Shown here in pieces: positions 29,369 through 38,198 of a stretch of 39,318 nucleotides of DNA. The notes below the pieces were generated by a model. The model had not been told where the DNA came from. It was given only the letters and a program-made list of their open reading frames with translations, and ran no database searches. Location of the stretch: IMG/VR virus record IMGVR_UViG_3300027898_000019, positions 1-39,318 of that record, one strand, 5' to 3'. The first letter of the stretch is position 1. The number at the start of each line of letters is the position of its first letter. Origin of the DNA: a virus. The translations under genes and the position numbers were made by a program.

Positions 29369-29538
29369 TGTTCAGGATTGACAGGAATGGAATGATTACC
29401 AGAATCTCCGATGGAGTATCCATTCCCAGGGACGTGACGAATACGGCTTATCAACTGTTCCTATACGTGCAGGCGTTCCACCAAGACCCATCCACGCACC
29501 AAGCGGCAAACGTCTCGGGCCAGAACGACAAAAACTAA
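29368..29538 (+). CDS. 56-residue protein before gp4-like gene
   Basis: ATG overlapping the previous stop (TGATG). The ORF extends further upstream only as a shadow of the previous gene. The sequence (MFRIDRNGMITRISDGVSIP, then AYQLFLYVQAFHQD) begins with two strands and ends helical. No family recognised. Confidence 0.6.
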   Translation: MFRIDRNGMITRISDGVSIPRDVTNTAYQLFLYVQAFHQDPSTHQAANVSGQNDKN

Positions 29539-30507
29539 ATGTCCTATCAGCCCCTAAATACCGTGACCAGTGCCTTGCGGTCCATCGGGGCATTGGCCTC
29601 GGGGGAGGCGCCTGACTCCGCCACGGCCACCGACTGTTTCAACCTGCTCAATGAAATGCTCGATATGTGGAGCAATGACCGGACGCTGATCTACACGCAG
29701 CAGGAGGTCATTATCGAGTTGCAGGGTGGCAAGTACCAGTACACGATTGGTCTTGCCGGGACGGATGCTTCCACCACTTTTACGGGGTCATTTGCTAGCA
29801 CGCTGATGACGGTATCGGCTATTTCTTCGGGGGCTGTGTGTCAAGGTCAAATCATCGACACGACGACTGGAACGGGAACATTGGTAAGCGGGACCGCGAT
29901 CACATCATTTGGAAGCGGGAACGGCGGGAACGCCAGCGGGGCGTTAGGGACCTACGGGATCAATATCCCGAACACTATAACGAGCGGGACAGTGACGGCA
30001 CATTCCGCCCGCCCCCTTCGGGTAAATTCCGCAATCGTGAGGATCGTTAACAGCGCGACGGGAACCCTGGACTATCCCTGCGCGGTCCTCTCATATGAGG
30101 AATACCAGGATATCGGCATCAAGACTCTGCCAGGCCCATGGCCGCGAGCGGTCTACTACCAGCCGACCATGCCCGTGGGAACGTTCAGCTTCTGGCCGAA
30201 CCCTAGCCAGGGGGAAATGCACCTTTACTGCGATACGGTGCTAAATAACTTTGTAACGCTATACGATACGGTGACGCTCCCGCAGGGGTATCAATCGCTC
30301 ATGCACTGGGGGCTCGCGGATCTGCTCATGCCGGAGTTTGGCAAGAAAGACCCCGAGCAGATCCAGATGGTCCGCATGAACCTTGCCCGGGCTCGAAGGG
30401 TCGTGGAGCGCACCAATATGCATCCGCAGCAACCGGCTAGGTTTGATCCGGCGTTGCAGCAAAAGGCCACGCGCGATGCTGGCTGGATCCTGTCGGGGGG
30501 TCAATGA
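29539..30507 (+). CDS. Head-tail adaptor / tail accessory factor, P22 gp4-like
   Basis: 322 residues. The N-terminal part (VTSALRSIGALASGEAPDSA, CFNLLNEMLDMWSNDRTLIY) and the C-terminal part (LPQGYQSLMHWGLADLLMPE, then MVRMNLARARRVVERTN) match the gp4 family that plugs the portal. Residues ~75-156 are an inserted Gly/Thr/Ser-rich beta module (ITSFGSGNGGNASGALGTYG) absent from P22 gp4, which is only about half this length. A related module is inserted in the gp10-like protein (35302). It should hold packaged DNA in and join portal to tail. Confidence 0.85.
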   Translation: MSYQPLNTVTSALRSIGALASGEAPDSATATDCFNLLNEMLDMWSNDRTLIYTQQEVIIELQGGKYQYTIGLAGTDASTTFTGSFASTLMTVSAISSGAVCQGQIIDTTTGTGTLVSGTAITSFGSGNGGNASGALGTYGINIPNTITSGTVTAHSARPLRVNSAIVRIVNSATGTLDYPCAVLSYEEYQDIGIKTLPGPWPRAVYYQPTMPVGTFSFWPNPSQGEMHLYCDTVLNNFVTLYDTVTLPQGYQSLMHWGLADLLMPEFGKKDPEQIQMVRMNLARARRVVERTNMHPQQPARFDPALQQKATRDAGWILSGGQ

Positions 30508-32075
30508 GCTACATTGACCCGATCACCGGGGCCACGATTGGCAATATCGCCACGAAAGGGACTTCTGCTGATTCCTTCCGGGTGATGATGGCATGGCAGC
30601 CTTCTACGCTGTCATATATCGCTCTCTCTGCCGATGTATCCGGTAACCTGAACGTCACGGGTGGTGGTGGAGGTGGCGGGAATCCTGCTGCTGGATTGAC
30701 CGGGGCTGCCGTCCCGACATATGGCGATTACCTTGCGTTTAGCGGTGCTGGGGGCCTTCTAACGGGTGTCAGTGCCGCGAATCCGCTTCCATGTACCTTT
30801 ACGGGTTCCGCAGGAAACGCTGCTGCTGGGGCCACGGGCGTGGCTCCTCCTGGGTATGCGGATTACACCGGCTGGGTGAGTGGCGGCAACCTTATCGGCA
30901 CTTCCCTGACTACGGGTTTGCCGGTTCAGCCTGGCACCGGAACGACCTGGACGGTTGCTGGAAGCGGGACGTTTACTGTCGCAGGGACGGTTACCGCGAA
31001 TCAAGGGGGTGCGCCATGGACAATGAAACCCGATGGGACTGTGTGGACTCTCACAGGGACATCGGCGAATGTGAATGTTACGAATGCGAGCTTGCCCGTT
31101 ACTGGAACGTTCTGGCAAGCCACGCAACCTGTATCCGGCACAGTTACTGCGAACCAGGGGGGTGCGAATGCGACCCCATGGAATGAGAACGTCGCCCAAT
31201 TTGGTGGCTCTGCTGTTGTTACCGGTACTGGTGTTGGCGGCGCTGGTATACCTCGCGTCACTGTTTCCAGTGATTCTTTCCCGGCTACGCAGGCGGTTTC
31301 AGGGACCGTCACTGCGACGCAAGGAACGCCTCCATGGACGGTAAAGCCTGATGGCACGGCATGGAGCCTTACGGGGACTAGCGCCAATGTCAATGTCACG
31401 AACACGAGCATTGCTGTTACAGGTAGCGGCTCATTTACTGTGGCTGGCACTGTTACTTCCAATCAAGGCAGCGCGGGAGCTACTCCGTGGCTGTCAAACG
31501 TCACCCATTTTGGCAGCAATAACGTTGTTACTGGTACTGGTGTTTCCGGCGTTGGCATTCCTCGGGTTACTGTTTCCTCAGATAGTTTTCCTGCTTCTCA
31601 AGCCGTAACCGGTACTTTCTGGCAGGCGACGCAACCCGTCAGCATTGCTGCAACGGTTCCGGTTCAAGGCACAACGACTCCCGCAAACGGTAGCGCGATC
31701 CCGACGACTGCTGTCCCTGCTGCCGCTGTCCTCATGGTCACGAACCAGGCGACGGGCCTTCTGGATCTGGTAGAGGAGGGCGATAACACGGCGGACGGGG
31801 ATATCCCGGGGAATACCGGCCTTCTAGGTGCCGAGGTTTATCCCAAGATGTATGACGATGCTGCCGGGGCTTTCCAGCGGCAGAGGGGAACGATCCGCGA
31901 TGGCCTGAAGGTACAGAATACGGCGGATCAGAACCTGATTCTTCCGGTGCTACAGGCGATTCTTACAGAGCTTCGGGTAATGAATGTGATGTTGCAGCAG
32001 GGATTGAATGTGAAGGATGACCCGGAAGATTTCCGCCAAGATCCGTTTTACAACGCGAACGTAACCGTACAGTAA
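30504..32075 (+). CDS. Long repetitive virion protein (fibre-like)
   Basis: 523 residues, start overlapping the previous stop (ATGA). The middle (about 150-385) is made of tandem imperfect repeats: GTVTANQGGAPWTMKPDGT recurs as GTVTATQGTPPWTVKPDGT, and GIPRVTVSSDSFPATQAVSG recurs as GIPRVTVSSDSFPASQAV; TGTFWQATQPVS also appears twice. A Gly run lies near residue 54. The C-terminal ~120 residues are a non-repeated, partly helical domain (LILPVLQAILTELRVMNVML). Looks like an extended beta fibre or whisker with a C-terminal attachment. Function unknown. Confidence 0.65.
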   Translation: MSYIDPITGATIGNIATKGTSADSFRVMMAWQPSTLSYIALSADVSGNLNVTGGGGGGGNPAAGLTGAAVPTYGDYLAFSGAGGLLTGVSAANPLPCTFTGSAGNAAAGATGVAPPGYADYTGWVSGGNLIGTSLTTGLPVQPGTGTTWTVAGSGTFTVAGTVTANQGGAPWTMKPDGTVWTLTGTSANVNVTNASLPVTGTFWQATQPVSGTVTANQGGANATPWNENVAQFGGSAVVTGTGVGGAGIPRVTVSSDSFPATQAVSGTVTATQGTPPWTVKPDGTAWSLTGTSANVNVTNTSIAVTGSGSFTVAGTVTSNQGSAGATPWLSNVTHFGSNNVVTGTGVSGVGIPRVTVSSDSFPASQAVTGTFWQATQPVSIAATVPVQGTTTPANGSAIPTTAVPAAAVLMVTNQATGLLDLVEEGDNTADGDIPGNTGLLGAEVYPKMYDDAAGAFQRQRGTIRDGLKVQNTADQNLILPVLQAILTELRVMNVMLQQGLNVKDDPEDFRQDPFYNANVTVQ

Positions 32076-32084
32076 GGAAACATC

Positions 32085-32693
32085 ATGCCAGCAATCCAAG
32101 GCGCAGTAGGCATCCAGAACAACCCCGATTCAAGCAATCTAGTAACTACTCGCATGGGGAAGCAGGGGGATTTGCTTGCCAGTGAACTCCATGCAAGGTA
32201 TTACGAGCAGACCTATCGGGGAAATATGTTTTCCCTTTGCACTCAAGGCACGGCAGTAACTACGACTGCTGCCCTTGCGACAACCTGGACAGGTTTGGGT
32301 TTTGCGAATCCAGTTGGTTCTGGCGTTAATGCCGTTCTTAATAAATTCGGTTGCACGCAATTTGCAGTGGGGGCCGCAGCAACTATCGGCGTGATGGGCG
32401 GTGTTGGAACATTTACTTCCAGCCTGACGCCGCAAAATCGCGTTATCGGTGGCGGACAGGCATCGAAGATGAATGGCTCTGCGAGCGCAACCATTTCGAC
32501 TCCATTGCTTATCGCGTCTTTTGGTTCCGTGGGCTCCGCCGCGACTACGGCATACGCATTGGAAAACGGAATCTACGTTGATTTGGAGGGAACGATAATT
32601 ATCCCTCCCGGATCATTCATTGTTAGTTATACCTCTATTGCCACTACTACTGCATTGCAATTCCATTTTGTTTGGGAAGAGGTTCCCGTCTAA
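32085..32693 (+). CDS. Unknown beta-rich virion protein, 202 residues
   Basis: TAAGGA lies near the ATG. The N terminus (LLASELHARYYEQTYRGNMF) may be an attachment helix; the rest resembles a beta-sandwich (TSLTPQNRVIGGGQASKM-type turns, FIVSYTSIATTTALQFHFVW). It follows the repetitive fibre-like gene, and the two may form one appendage. No family recognised. Confidence 0.6.
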   Translation: MPAIQGAVGIQNNPDSSNLVTTRMGKQGDLLASELHARYYEQTYRGNMFSLCTQGTAVTTTAALATTWTGLGFANPVGSGVNAVLNKFGCTQFAVGAAATIGVMGGVGTFTSSLTPQNRVIGGGQASKMNGSASATISTPLLIASFGSVGSAATTAYALENGIYVDLEGTIIIPPGSFIVSYTSIATTTALQFHFVWEEVPV

Positions 32694-32953
32694 TGTGGGA
32701 TAGCGGACAAAAGCAGGGGGCGCGGCAAAAGGTTGTCATCAGCCGTCACTGGCATTCGCCTGAAATCTCCGTCACGGTATCTGCGGAGAAGATCGAGCTT
32801 ACCTGTGACCTGGAAGACTTCGTTGCCGCGCTGGTGACGGAGATGCCACATCCTCTGAAGATGTGGAGCAGGAAAAAGCACAGCAACGAAGCCAATGCAG
32901 CGATGCTTCGGGCTATTGAGAAAATCAAGGAATCTTCCAGCAAGGTGATGTGA
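32693..32953 (+). CDS. Unknown 86-residue protein
   Basis: ATG overlapping the previous stop (TAATG); the ORF extends seven codons upstream but without a site. Basic N terminus (WDSGQKQGARQKVVISRHW), a short strand pair, and a helical C terminus (NAAMLRAIEKIKESS). Its stop overlaps the next ATG. No family recognised. Confidence 0.55.
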   Translation: MWDSGQKQGARQKVVISRHWHSPEISVTVSAEKIELTCDLEDFVAALVTEMPHPLKMWSRKKHSNEANAAMLRAIEKIKESSSKVM

Positions 32954-35301
32954 TGTCGCAGATCAATCCAGGGCCTAGTGTCCAGCAGAGTGCGAACACC
33001 ACGGCGCAGATGGCGGTTCCTGCTGGCGCTGGATCTCCTACATCGGCCGCTGTTTATGCCACAGATACTTCTGGCAATCCCACTGCTTTGGTTGGACAGA
33101 ACGGGGCATCTGTAAATATCCAAGTCCTAGGCAATCCGTCTCTTTCTAATGCGCAAGCGACGGTGATTTATCCTGCATTCCAGCAGAGCGGCCTGCGCAA
33201 CACGAATGCGATCCCCTGGCAGTACGATCCCAGCGATCCGCAGTGCATTCTTGCTAGAACCTTCCTAACCGCTCCGACGCAGAACCCTGTTGGCAACGAG
33301 GTTGGAGTGCTGAACGGAGCCCCCAGCAACACCAATGCGCAGTTTGACGGCACGTACGGGCTTAACTTTTCCAGCGCTGGCGCAGCGGTACAAAACGCTG
33401 TTCTGACGCTGGATGTGTCGAACTTCACGCAGCTTCAGAACGGCACTCCTTACATGATTTACTTCGAGATAGAGAAGTCCTATCTCGCGCCATTGCCTGC
33501 CACGAGCGGCTTATCTTCCGCGTCTACCGACTACGGTGGTGGCATCGCTTGGAGCCAGGCAACATCTGACGTTTTTTGTCTATGGCCTTCCACTGAGGGA
33601 GGCGTCAACGGGCAACTCCTGACGATGTTTAATACATACACGTCAGGGAGCGGGGCGAAGGGATGGAACATCTATTCTAGCGGCAGCAATACGGCTATTG
33701 GATTCAATCCCACGGACGTTCATAAGCTCGACGGGGAGCAATACATTCCGCTGGTGTTCGCATTCGATAGCGGAACGGTGTGCGGATACACGGATGGAGC
33801 TTGCGGCAACGCATCAGGTCCTTTTGCTCTTCCTGTTGCGGTGCAGAACATGGTTCTAAAGACGATTACGTTTGGGCGTAGAAACAGCGGCACGACGGAC
33901 TATTCGATATTTGACGGCCATATCCGCAACTTGATGATTATTGCGGGCCGTACTCCATACAGCACCAAAACCTACGGCTTGCAGGTTCTTACGCCCGCAA
34001 ATGTATTTACTAATACCCTGAACTTCGGAGATAGCTACGCGCAGATCAACACGAACGCATACATCCCTACGGGGTTGGATGCTGTAGTCAAGTCATATCT
34101 TGGCAAGTTCGGTCTTTGCCTGCCTAATAACAACGAGACGGTAACGACGTTCGGAACGACGACCAATACTTCATTCCCTGGCCGGAGGTTTGTGGGATGG
34201 AGTTCTGCAACGGACGGAAGCGGGCAGACCGGTACAGCACCTGTTAATGCCGCGCTGCCAGATCAGAACACATTCCCCGTTGCCAGCGGTCAGTCTTATC
34301 TTTGGAACAACATCGGGACGTTCCTTGCGAACAATCCGACATGTGTTGTATTCCAGATGCCGGTTAACGACCGGGGGGCCAGCTTTAACGAAGCCGCATA
34401 CGCCAGATGGCTGAAGTATTACCTGGAGAGGTTCTTTGGTCTTAATGGGAATCTGGCTACTACGGTGCAGGCGGTTGTTTTGGTGAGTTCTGGATACCCG
34501 CCATTCCTGAGCGACGGATCGAGCAAGTGGCGCAAGATGTCTGCAAGGATGGAATACAACGCGATTGTCTCGACGATTGCATGGTTCCAGCGTACATACC
34601 CCGCCCTGGCTAGCAAGATCGCTTTTGGTGACTGGTACAACGCCATCGGCGGGGACACTCCATTCCAGCAATGCTGGTTGCCACTCATGCGTGGTGATAT
34701 CCACCCCAGCACGTTCGGTAAATACACGCAGGGACTGGTTTGGGCGCAAAGCCTGATGAACCTATCTCATCAGCTGAATGGCAATGGCGTGGTTCTGGAT
34801 GCGGTTGGGCCGGTAAAACAGCTATTGCGGACCTACCAAGCGCCTCCGCTGAACGCCAATCGCTTGATCGGACAACTGCGAGGAGCGAACTTCAACGTCA
34901 CGACGGACCAGGCTATCTACTTGGATGCGCCAGGGAGTTCTCCTGCCTCGACGCGATTTGTAATCGACCAGATCATCGTTACGAACCCGAACACCAACCC
35001 GACGGCGGCAAGCGGTGGACAGACTCCTATCTCGCTGACGACCGCGCAGGGCGGCTTCTACACGGGCGCGGGGAAGACGGGGACCACGCTGGTTGCCTCA
35101 ACCCAGGCATACACGACATTGACCGGGGCTGGTATTCCTCTGTCCGTAACGCTGGCCGCTGGTGGTACTGGAACGGTCCTGGACAGTAAGCAGACGAGCG
35201 TAACCGTTCCTCTGAATCAGCCGATCTACTTCTCTCTGACGACCGGCCAGGGCGCTACGGCCTACGCAGATATCTACGTATTTGGCCGGGACCTAACATA
35301 A
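32953..35301 (+). CDS. Virion protein with SGNH/GDSL hydrolase-like domain
   Basis: 782 residues. Residues ~100-340 look like a concanavalin/laminin-G-type beta-sandwich (FDGTYGLNFSSAGAAVQNAV, ending DYSIFDGHIRNLMIIAGRTP). Residues ~350-610 have SGNH features: NFGDSYAQ with Ser361 as nucleophile, PVNDRG with Asn472 for the oxyanion hole, and GDIHPSTFGKY with Asp582 and His584. The Asp lies two rather than three residues before the His, which is unusual. The last ~170 residues are beta-rich. Likely an esterase, perhaps removing acetyl groups from host surface polysaccharide. ATG chosen by overlap with the previous stop (TGATG). Confidence 0.72.
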   Translation: MSQINPGPSVQQSANTTAQMAVPAGAGSPTSAAVYATDTSGNPTALVGQNGASVNIQVLGNPSLSNAQATVIYPAFQQSGLRNTNAIPWQYDPSDPQCILARTFLTAPTQNPVGNEVGVLNGAPSNTNAQFDGTYGLNFSSAGAAVQNAVLTLDVSNFTQLQNGTPYMIYFEIEKSYLAPLPATSGLSSASTDYGGGIAWSQATSDVFCLWPSTEGGVNGQLLTMFNTYTSGSGAKGWNIYSSGSNTAIGFNPTDVHKLDGEQYIPLVFAFDSGTVCGYTDGACGNASGPFALPVAVQNMVLKTITFGRRNSGTTDYSIFDGHIRNLMIIAGRTPYSTKTYGLQVLTPANVFTNTLNFGDSYAQINTNAYIPTGLDAVVKSYLGKFGLCLPNNNETVTTFGTTTNTSFPGRRFVGWSSATDGSGQTGTAPVNAALPDQNTFPVASGQSYLWNNIGTFLANNPTCVVFQMPVNDRGASFNEAAYARWLKYYLERFFGLNGNLATTVQAVVLVSSGYPPFLSDGSSKWRKMSARMEYNAIVSTIAWFQRTYPALASKIAFGDWYNAIGGDTPFQQCWLPLMRGDIHPSTFGKYTQGLVWAQSLMNLSHQLNGNGVVLDAVGPVKQLLRTYQAPPLNANRLIGQLRGANFNVTTDQAIYLDAPGSSPASTRFVIDQIIVTNPNTNPTAASGGQTPISLTTAQGGFYTGAGKTGTTLVASTQAYTTLTGAGIPLSVTLAAGGTGTVLDSKQTSVTVPLNQPIYFSLTTGQGATAYADIYVFGRDLT

Positions 35302-37014
35302 ATGCCTGACTTTGGTTTCTGCGGCCCCTCATACACCGCGCGCTCTATCTACCAGAACGCGGATGAGTGTATAAATTGGTTCCCCGAGGTCTCGGAGGAA
35401 CCAAGGCCCGATGATCGCGGCAAGGTGACGCTTTATCCCGTCCCTGGAAAGCCAACACTATTCCAGTTTGCCGATCAGGCCGAGGTAAGGGCTTTGCAAC
35501 CGCTATCCGGTAGCACGATCATGCTTGCTGTTTGCGGATCCAGTGTCTACGCGGTAAGCACAGGCTTTGTTCCTACGTTCGTCGGTAGCTTGACGACTAG
35601 CTCCGGACCTGTCTCTATTGCCGATAACGGGACATGGGCGATGCTGGCGGATGGGGTGTCGCGCTATGTCTATCTCTTCGGGTCTGCTGCTGGAATCACC
35701 ACGGGATATTTCACGAACCTAGCGACGAACAGTTTCATGGGATACATCGTCCCTTCTGGCGGTGGCGGTCTGCTAACTATCACCAGCGTTACCAGTGGGC
35801 TAGTCGGGCTATTCCAGGTTGTATCCGGTGCCGGGGTAAGCGCAGGACAGACGATCACTGCATTCGGCACCGGGACGGGCGGGGTCGGGACGTACAGTGT
35901 TTCTGTATCGCAAACGCTTGGAAGCGCCGGTGTTCCCGTAGCCATGACGGTTGCGGACGGGGCTTTTACGGCATCCAACTTCGTGCAGGAAGTCGATACG
36001 TTCTTTGTCTATACGAATCCGAACAGCAATGAATGGGGATCCAGCAACAGCGGTGCACCGGGGACGCCTACCTATGGATCGCCATCAAGCCAACCGCTCT
36101 CGTTCAGTTTCAAGGATGGTTCAGCGGACTTTTGTGTGGCACTCAAAATCGTCAACCGAGAGGTATGTCTACTCGGGGAACGAACGTACGAGTGGTGGGT
36201 TGATCAGGGCTCCTTCCCTTTTCCTTTCGTGCGTCTGCCTGGCACTAGTGGTCAGCACGGCTGCGCTGCTCCTTATTCTGTTTCTCGCCTGGGTGAATCC
36301 TTCGCATGGCTAGTCAAGGATGATCGCGGACAGTGCCAGATCATGCAGTTTCGCGGATATATCCCGGAGCGTATCAGCACGTTTGCCGTCGAGGACGCAA
36401 TCAGCGGATACGCGATCATCACGGATGCGCGGGCCTATACCTACAAGGCTGATGGGCATGAGTTCTACGTTATCAACTTCCCTTCCGCCGATGTGACATG
36501 GGTATATGACGAGATGACCCATATGTGGCACAAGCGCGCTTGGAGGGATAACTTCAACGTCTTGCATCGGGATCGCGGGAACTGTGCTTGCAACTTTGCG
36601 AACCAGATCGTTGTCGGGGACTGGCAGAACGGCAATGTGTATGCATTGCAAGACAATGTGTATACCGATGCTGGCGGCGTTCCGATGTATCGGCTACGGC
36701 AAGCTCCTCACCTGACCAAAGACCTGCAACGCCTGAGCCATCATGAACTCCAACTCCAATTTCAGCCCGGCGTTGGTCTTGCGACTGGACAGGGATCGAA
36801 CCCTACCGCCATGCTCCAATGGAGCGATGATGGCGGATCTACGTTCGGGAACGAACATTGGACGAGCATCGGAGTTCAGGGAGCCTACAAGAATCGCGCC
36901 ATCTGGCGGCGTCTTGGTGTTGCCCGGGACCGCATCTATCGAGTCGTGGTGACGGACCCGATTAACGCGGTCATCGTCTCGGCGGAACTCAAGGGCACAG
37001 AGGACGCGCACTGA
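35302..37014 (+). CDS. Packaged-DNA stabilisation / tail hub protein, P22 gp10-like
   Basis: 570 residues, beginning immediately after the previous stop. The N terminus GPSYTARSIYQNADECINWF with VTLYPVPGKPTLF is a hallmark of this family. The middle contains repeated propeller-like strands (VFAFD-like turns) and FRGYIPERISTFAVEDAI. Residues ~153-217 are an inserted Gly/Thr-rich module (ITAFGTGTGGVGTYSVSVSQ) related to the insertion in the gp4-like protein. In P22, gp10 forms the tail hub between gp4 and the spikes, so this protein should carry the tailspikes. Confidence 0.88.
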   Translation: MPDFGFCGPSYTARSIYQNADECINWFPEVSEEPRPDDRGKVTLYPVPGKPTLFQFADQAEVRALQPLSGSTIMLAVCGSSVYAVSTGFVPTFVGSLTTSSGPVSIADNGTWAMLADGVSRYVYLFGSAAGITTGYFTNLATNSFMGYIVPSGGGGLLTITSVTSGLVGLFQVVSGAGVSAGQTITAFGTGTGGVGTYSVSVSQTLGSAGVPVAMTVADGAFTASNFVQEVDTFFVYTNPNSNEWGSSNSGAPGTPTYGSPSSQPLSFSFKDGSADFCVALKIVNREVCLLGERTYEWWVDQGSFPFPFVRLPGTSGQHGCAAPYSVSRLGESFAWLVKDDRGQCQIMQFRGYIPERISTFAVEDAISGYAIITDARAYTYKADGHEFYVINFPSADVTWVYDEMTHMWHKRAWRDNFNVLHRDRGNCACNFANQIVVGDWQNGNVYALQDNVYTDAGGVPMYRLRQAPHLTKDLQRLSHHELQLQFQPGVGLATGQGSNPTAMLQWSDDGGSTFGNEHWTSIGVQGAYKNRAIWRRLGVARDRIYRVVVTDPINAVIVSAELKGTEDAH

Positions 37015-37385
37015 TGGCCTATCAGGGGAATAGCTATATCTCGGTATCCGGCCAAGGTCAGAACTTCGCCGGGATGCCCAAGCCTATTGCCAAGCCACTG
37101 AAGGAAGATGGGACGTTTACACAAGACACTTGGCGTTACCTCGCATCGTTCAGCGGGCCCCCACCGCAGGAAATGCCGATCACTTTGGGGCCGAGTCCTG
37201 CTACGTTTCAGGCGATTTCCAATGGTTCCGTATTAGTGTCTGGCGGGACTGTCTCTTTGGTGTCATTAAAGAGGAATAAGACATATAATCTCAGTGGGTC
37301 GTCAGGGTTATTTCCTCTTTCCATTGGCGATGTTTTAACGATTACTTACACGGTTGCACCGACATGCGTGTGGTTTCCTCGGTAG
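37014..37385 (+). CDS. Unknown 123-residue protein after gp10-like
   Basis: Start overlaps the previous stop (ATGG after TGATG-type junction). N terminus (NSYISVSGQGQNFAGMPKPI) followed by a helical linker and a C-terminal beta domain (SLVSLKRNKTYNLSGS, DVLTITYTVAPTCVWF). Similar short proteins lie between hub and ejection genes in other phages. Overlaps the next gene by 22 bases. Function unknown. Confidence 0.6.
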   Translation: MAYQGNSYISVSGQGQNFAGMPKPIAKPLKEDGTFTQDTWRYLASFSGPPPQEMPITLGPSPATFQAISNGSVLVSGGTVSLVSLKRNKTYNLSGSSGLFPLSIGDVLTITYTVAPTCVWFPR

Positions 37386-38197
37386 ATCATCTTCCTGCGC
37401 TTGCGGAAACGCAGAGCAAATTGCTTGCGATGCCACAGGCAAGGATTGATGTTGTCCATAAGTTTTATCCTGGGCATTACATCCGTGAAATGCGAGCTCC
37501 TGCGGGGACCATCGTTCTAGGGGCGATCCACAAGTTTGCGACGCTCAATATCTGCCTGCAAGGGGCTGGACAGTTCCGTAACGCGGATGGATCTGTCGGG
37601 GAAGTGAGGGCTCCGTTTACCTTTGTCAGTCCTCCGGGGCGCAAGGCGATCTTTGTGACGCAGGATTTGGTATGGCAGAACGTATGGCAGACGGATCTTA
37701 TCGACCTTGAGGTAATCGAAGCGTATCTCTTCGAGAAGGACGAGGAACAAAAGCGGGTGGAGTTCGAGCGGTACGAGCTTGCTTGGGAATCGCATGAGAA
37801 GGACCGGCAGGATTACCGGCCCATGCTGGAGAACATCGGGTTATCTGCTGAACGGGTAACTGAATTGACGGTGAATACCAATGACCAGGTGGGATTGCCT
37901 TACGGGGATTACAAATTCCGCTTTGGCGTCTCTCCTATACACGGTGTGGGTACTTTGGCTACTGCGGATATCGAAGAGGGGGAGATGATCGGGATTGCGC
38001 GGATCGGCGTCATGCGCACTCCGCTGGGTCGGTACATGAATCATTCTGTCGCCCCTAACGCCATTGGGCGGATGATCGGTTCCAATATCGGGGTTTTTGC
38101 GACACGTCGCATTAAAGGCGACGGAAGCACGATTGGAGGGGGAGAAGAGATAACCATAGATTACAGGGACGCGGTAAAGCTGTCCCGGGAGCATTGA
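37364..38197 (+). CDS. Cupin-SET fusion protein, candidate lysine methyltransferase
   Basis: 277 residues. Residues ~28-112 form a cupin-like barrel (VVHKFYPGHYIREMRAPAG, then GAGQFRNADG and FTFVSPPGRKAIFV). After a charged linker, residues ~190-270 form a SET domain: HGVGTLATADIEEGE, the catalytic-site motif NHSVAPN at 226-232, and GEEITIDY at 260-267 with the conserved Tyr. SET proteins transfer methyl groups from AdoMet to lysine. Lying between hub and ejection genes, it may modify a virion protein or be carried into the host. No pre- or post-SET cysteines are visible. Function otherwise unknown. Confidence 0.78.
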   Translation: MRVVSSVDHLPALAETQSKLLAMPQARIDVVHKFYPGHYIREMRAPAGTIVLGAIHKFATLNICLQGAGQFRNADGSVGEVRAPFTFVSPPGRKAIFVTQDLVWQNVWQTDLIDLEVIEAYLFEKDEEQKRVEFERYELAWESHEKDRQDYRPMLENIGLSAERVTELTVNTNDQVGLPYGDYKFRFGVSPIHGVGTLATADIEEGEMIGIARIGVMRTPLGRYMNHSVAPNAIGRMIGSNIGVFATRRIKGDGSTIGGGEEITIDYRDAVKLSREH

Positions 38198-38198
38198 T

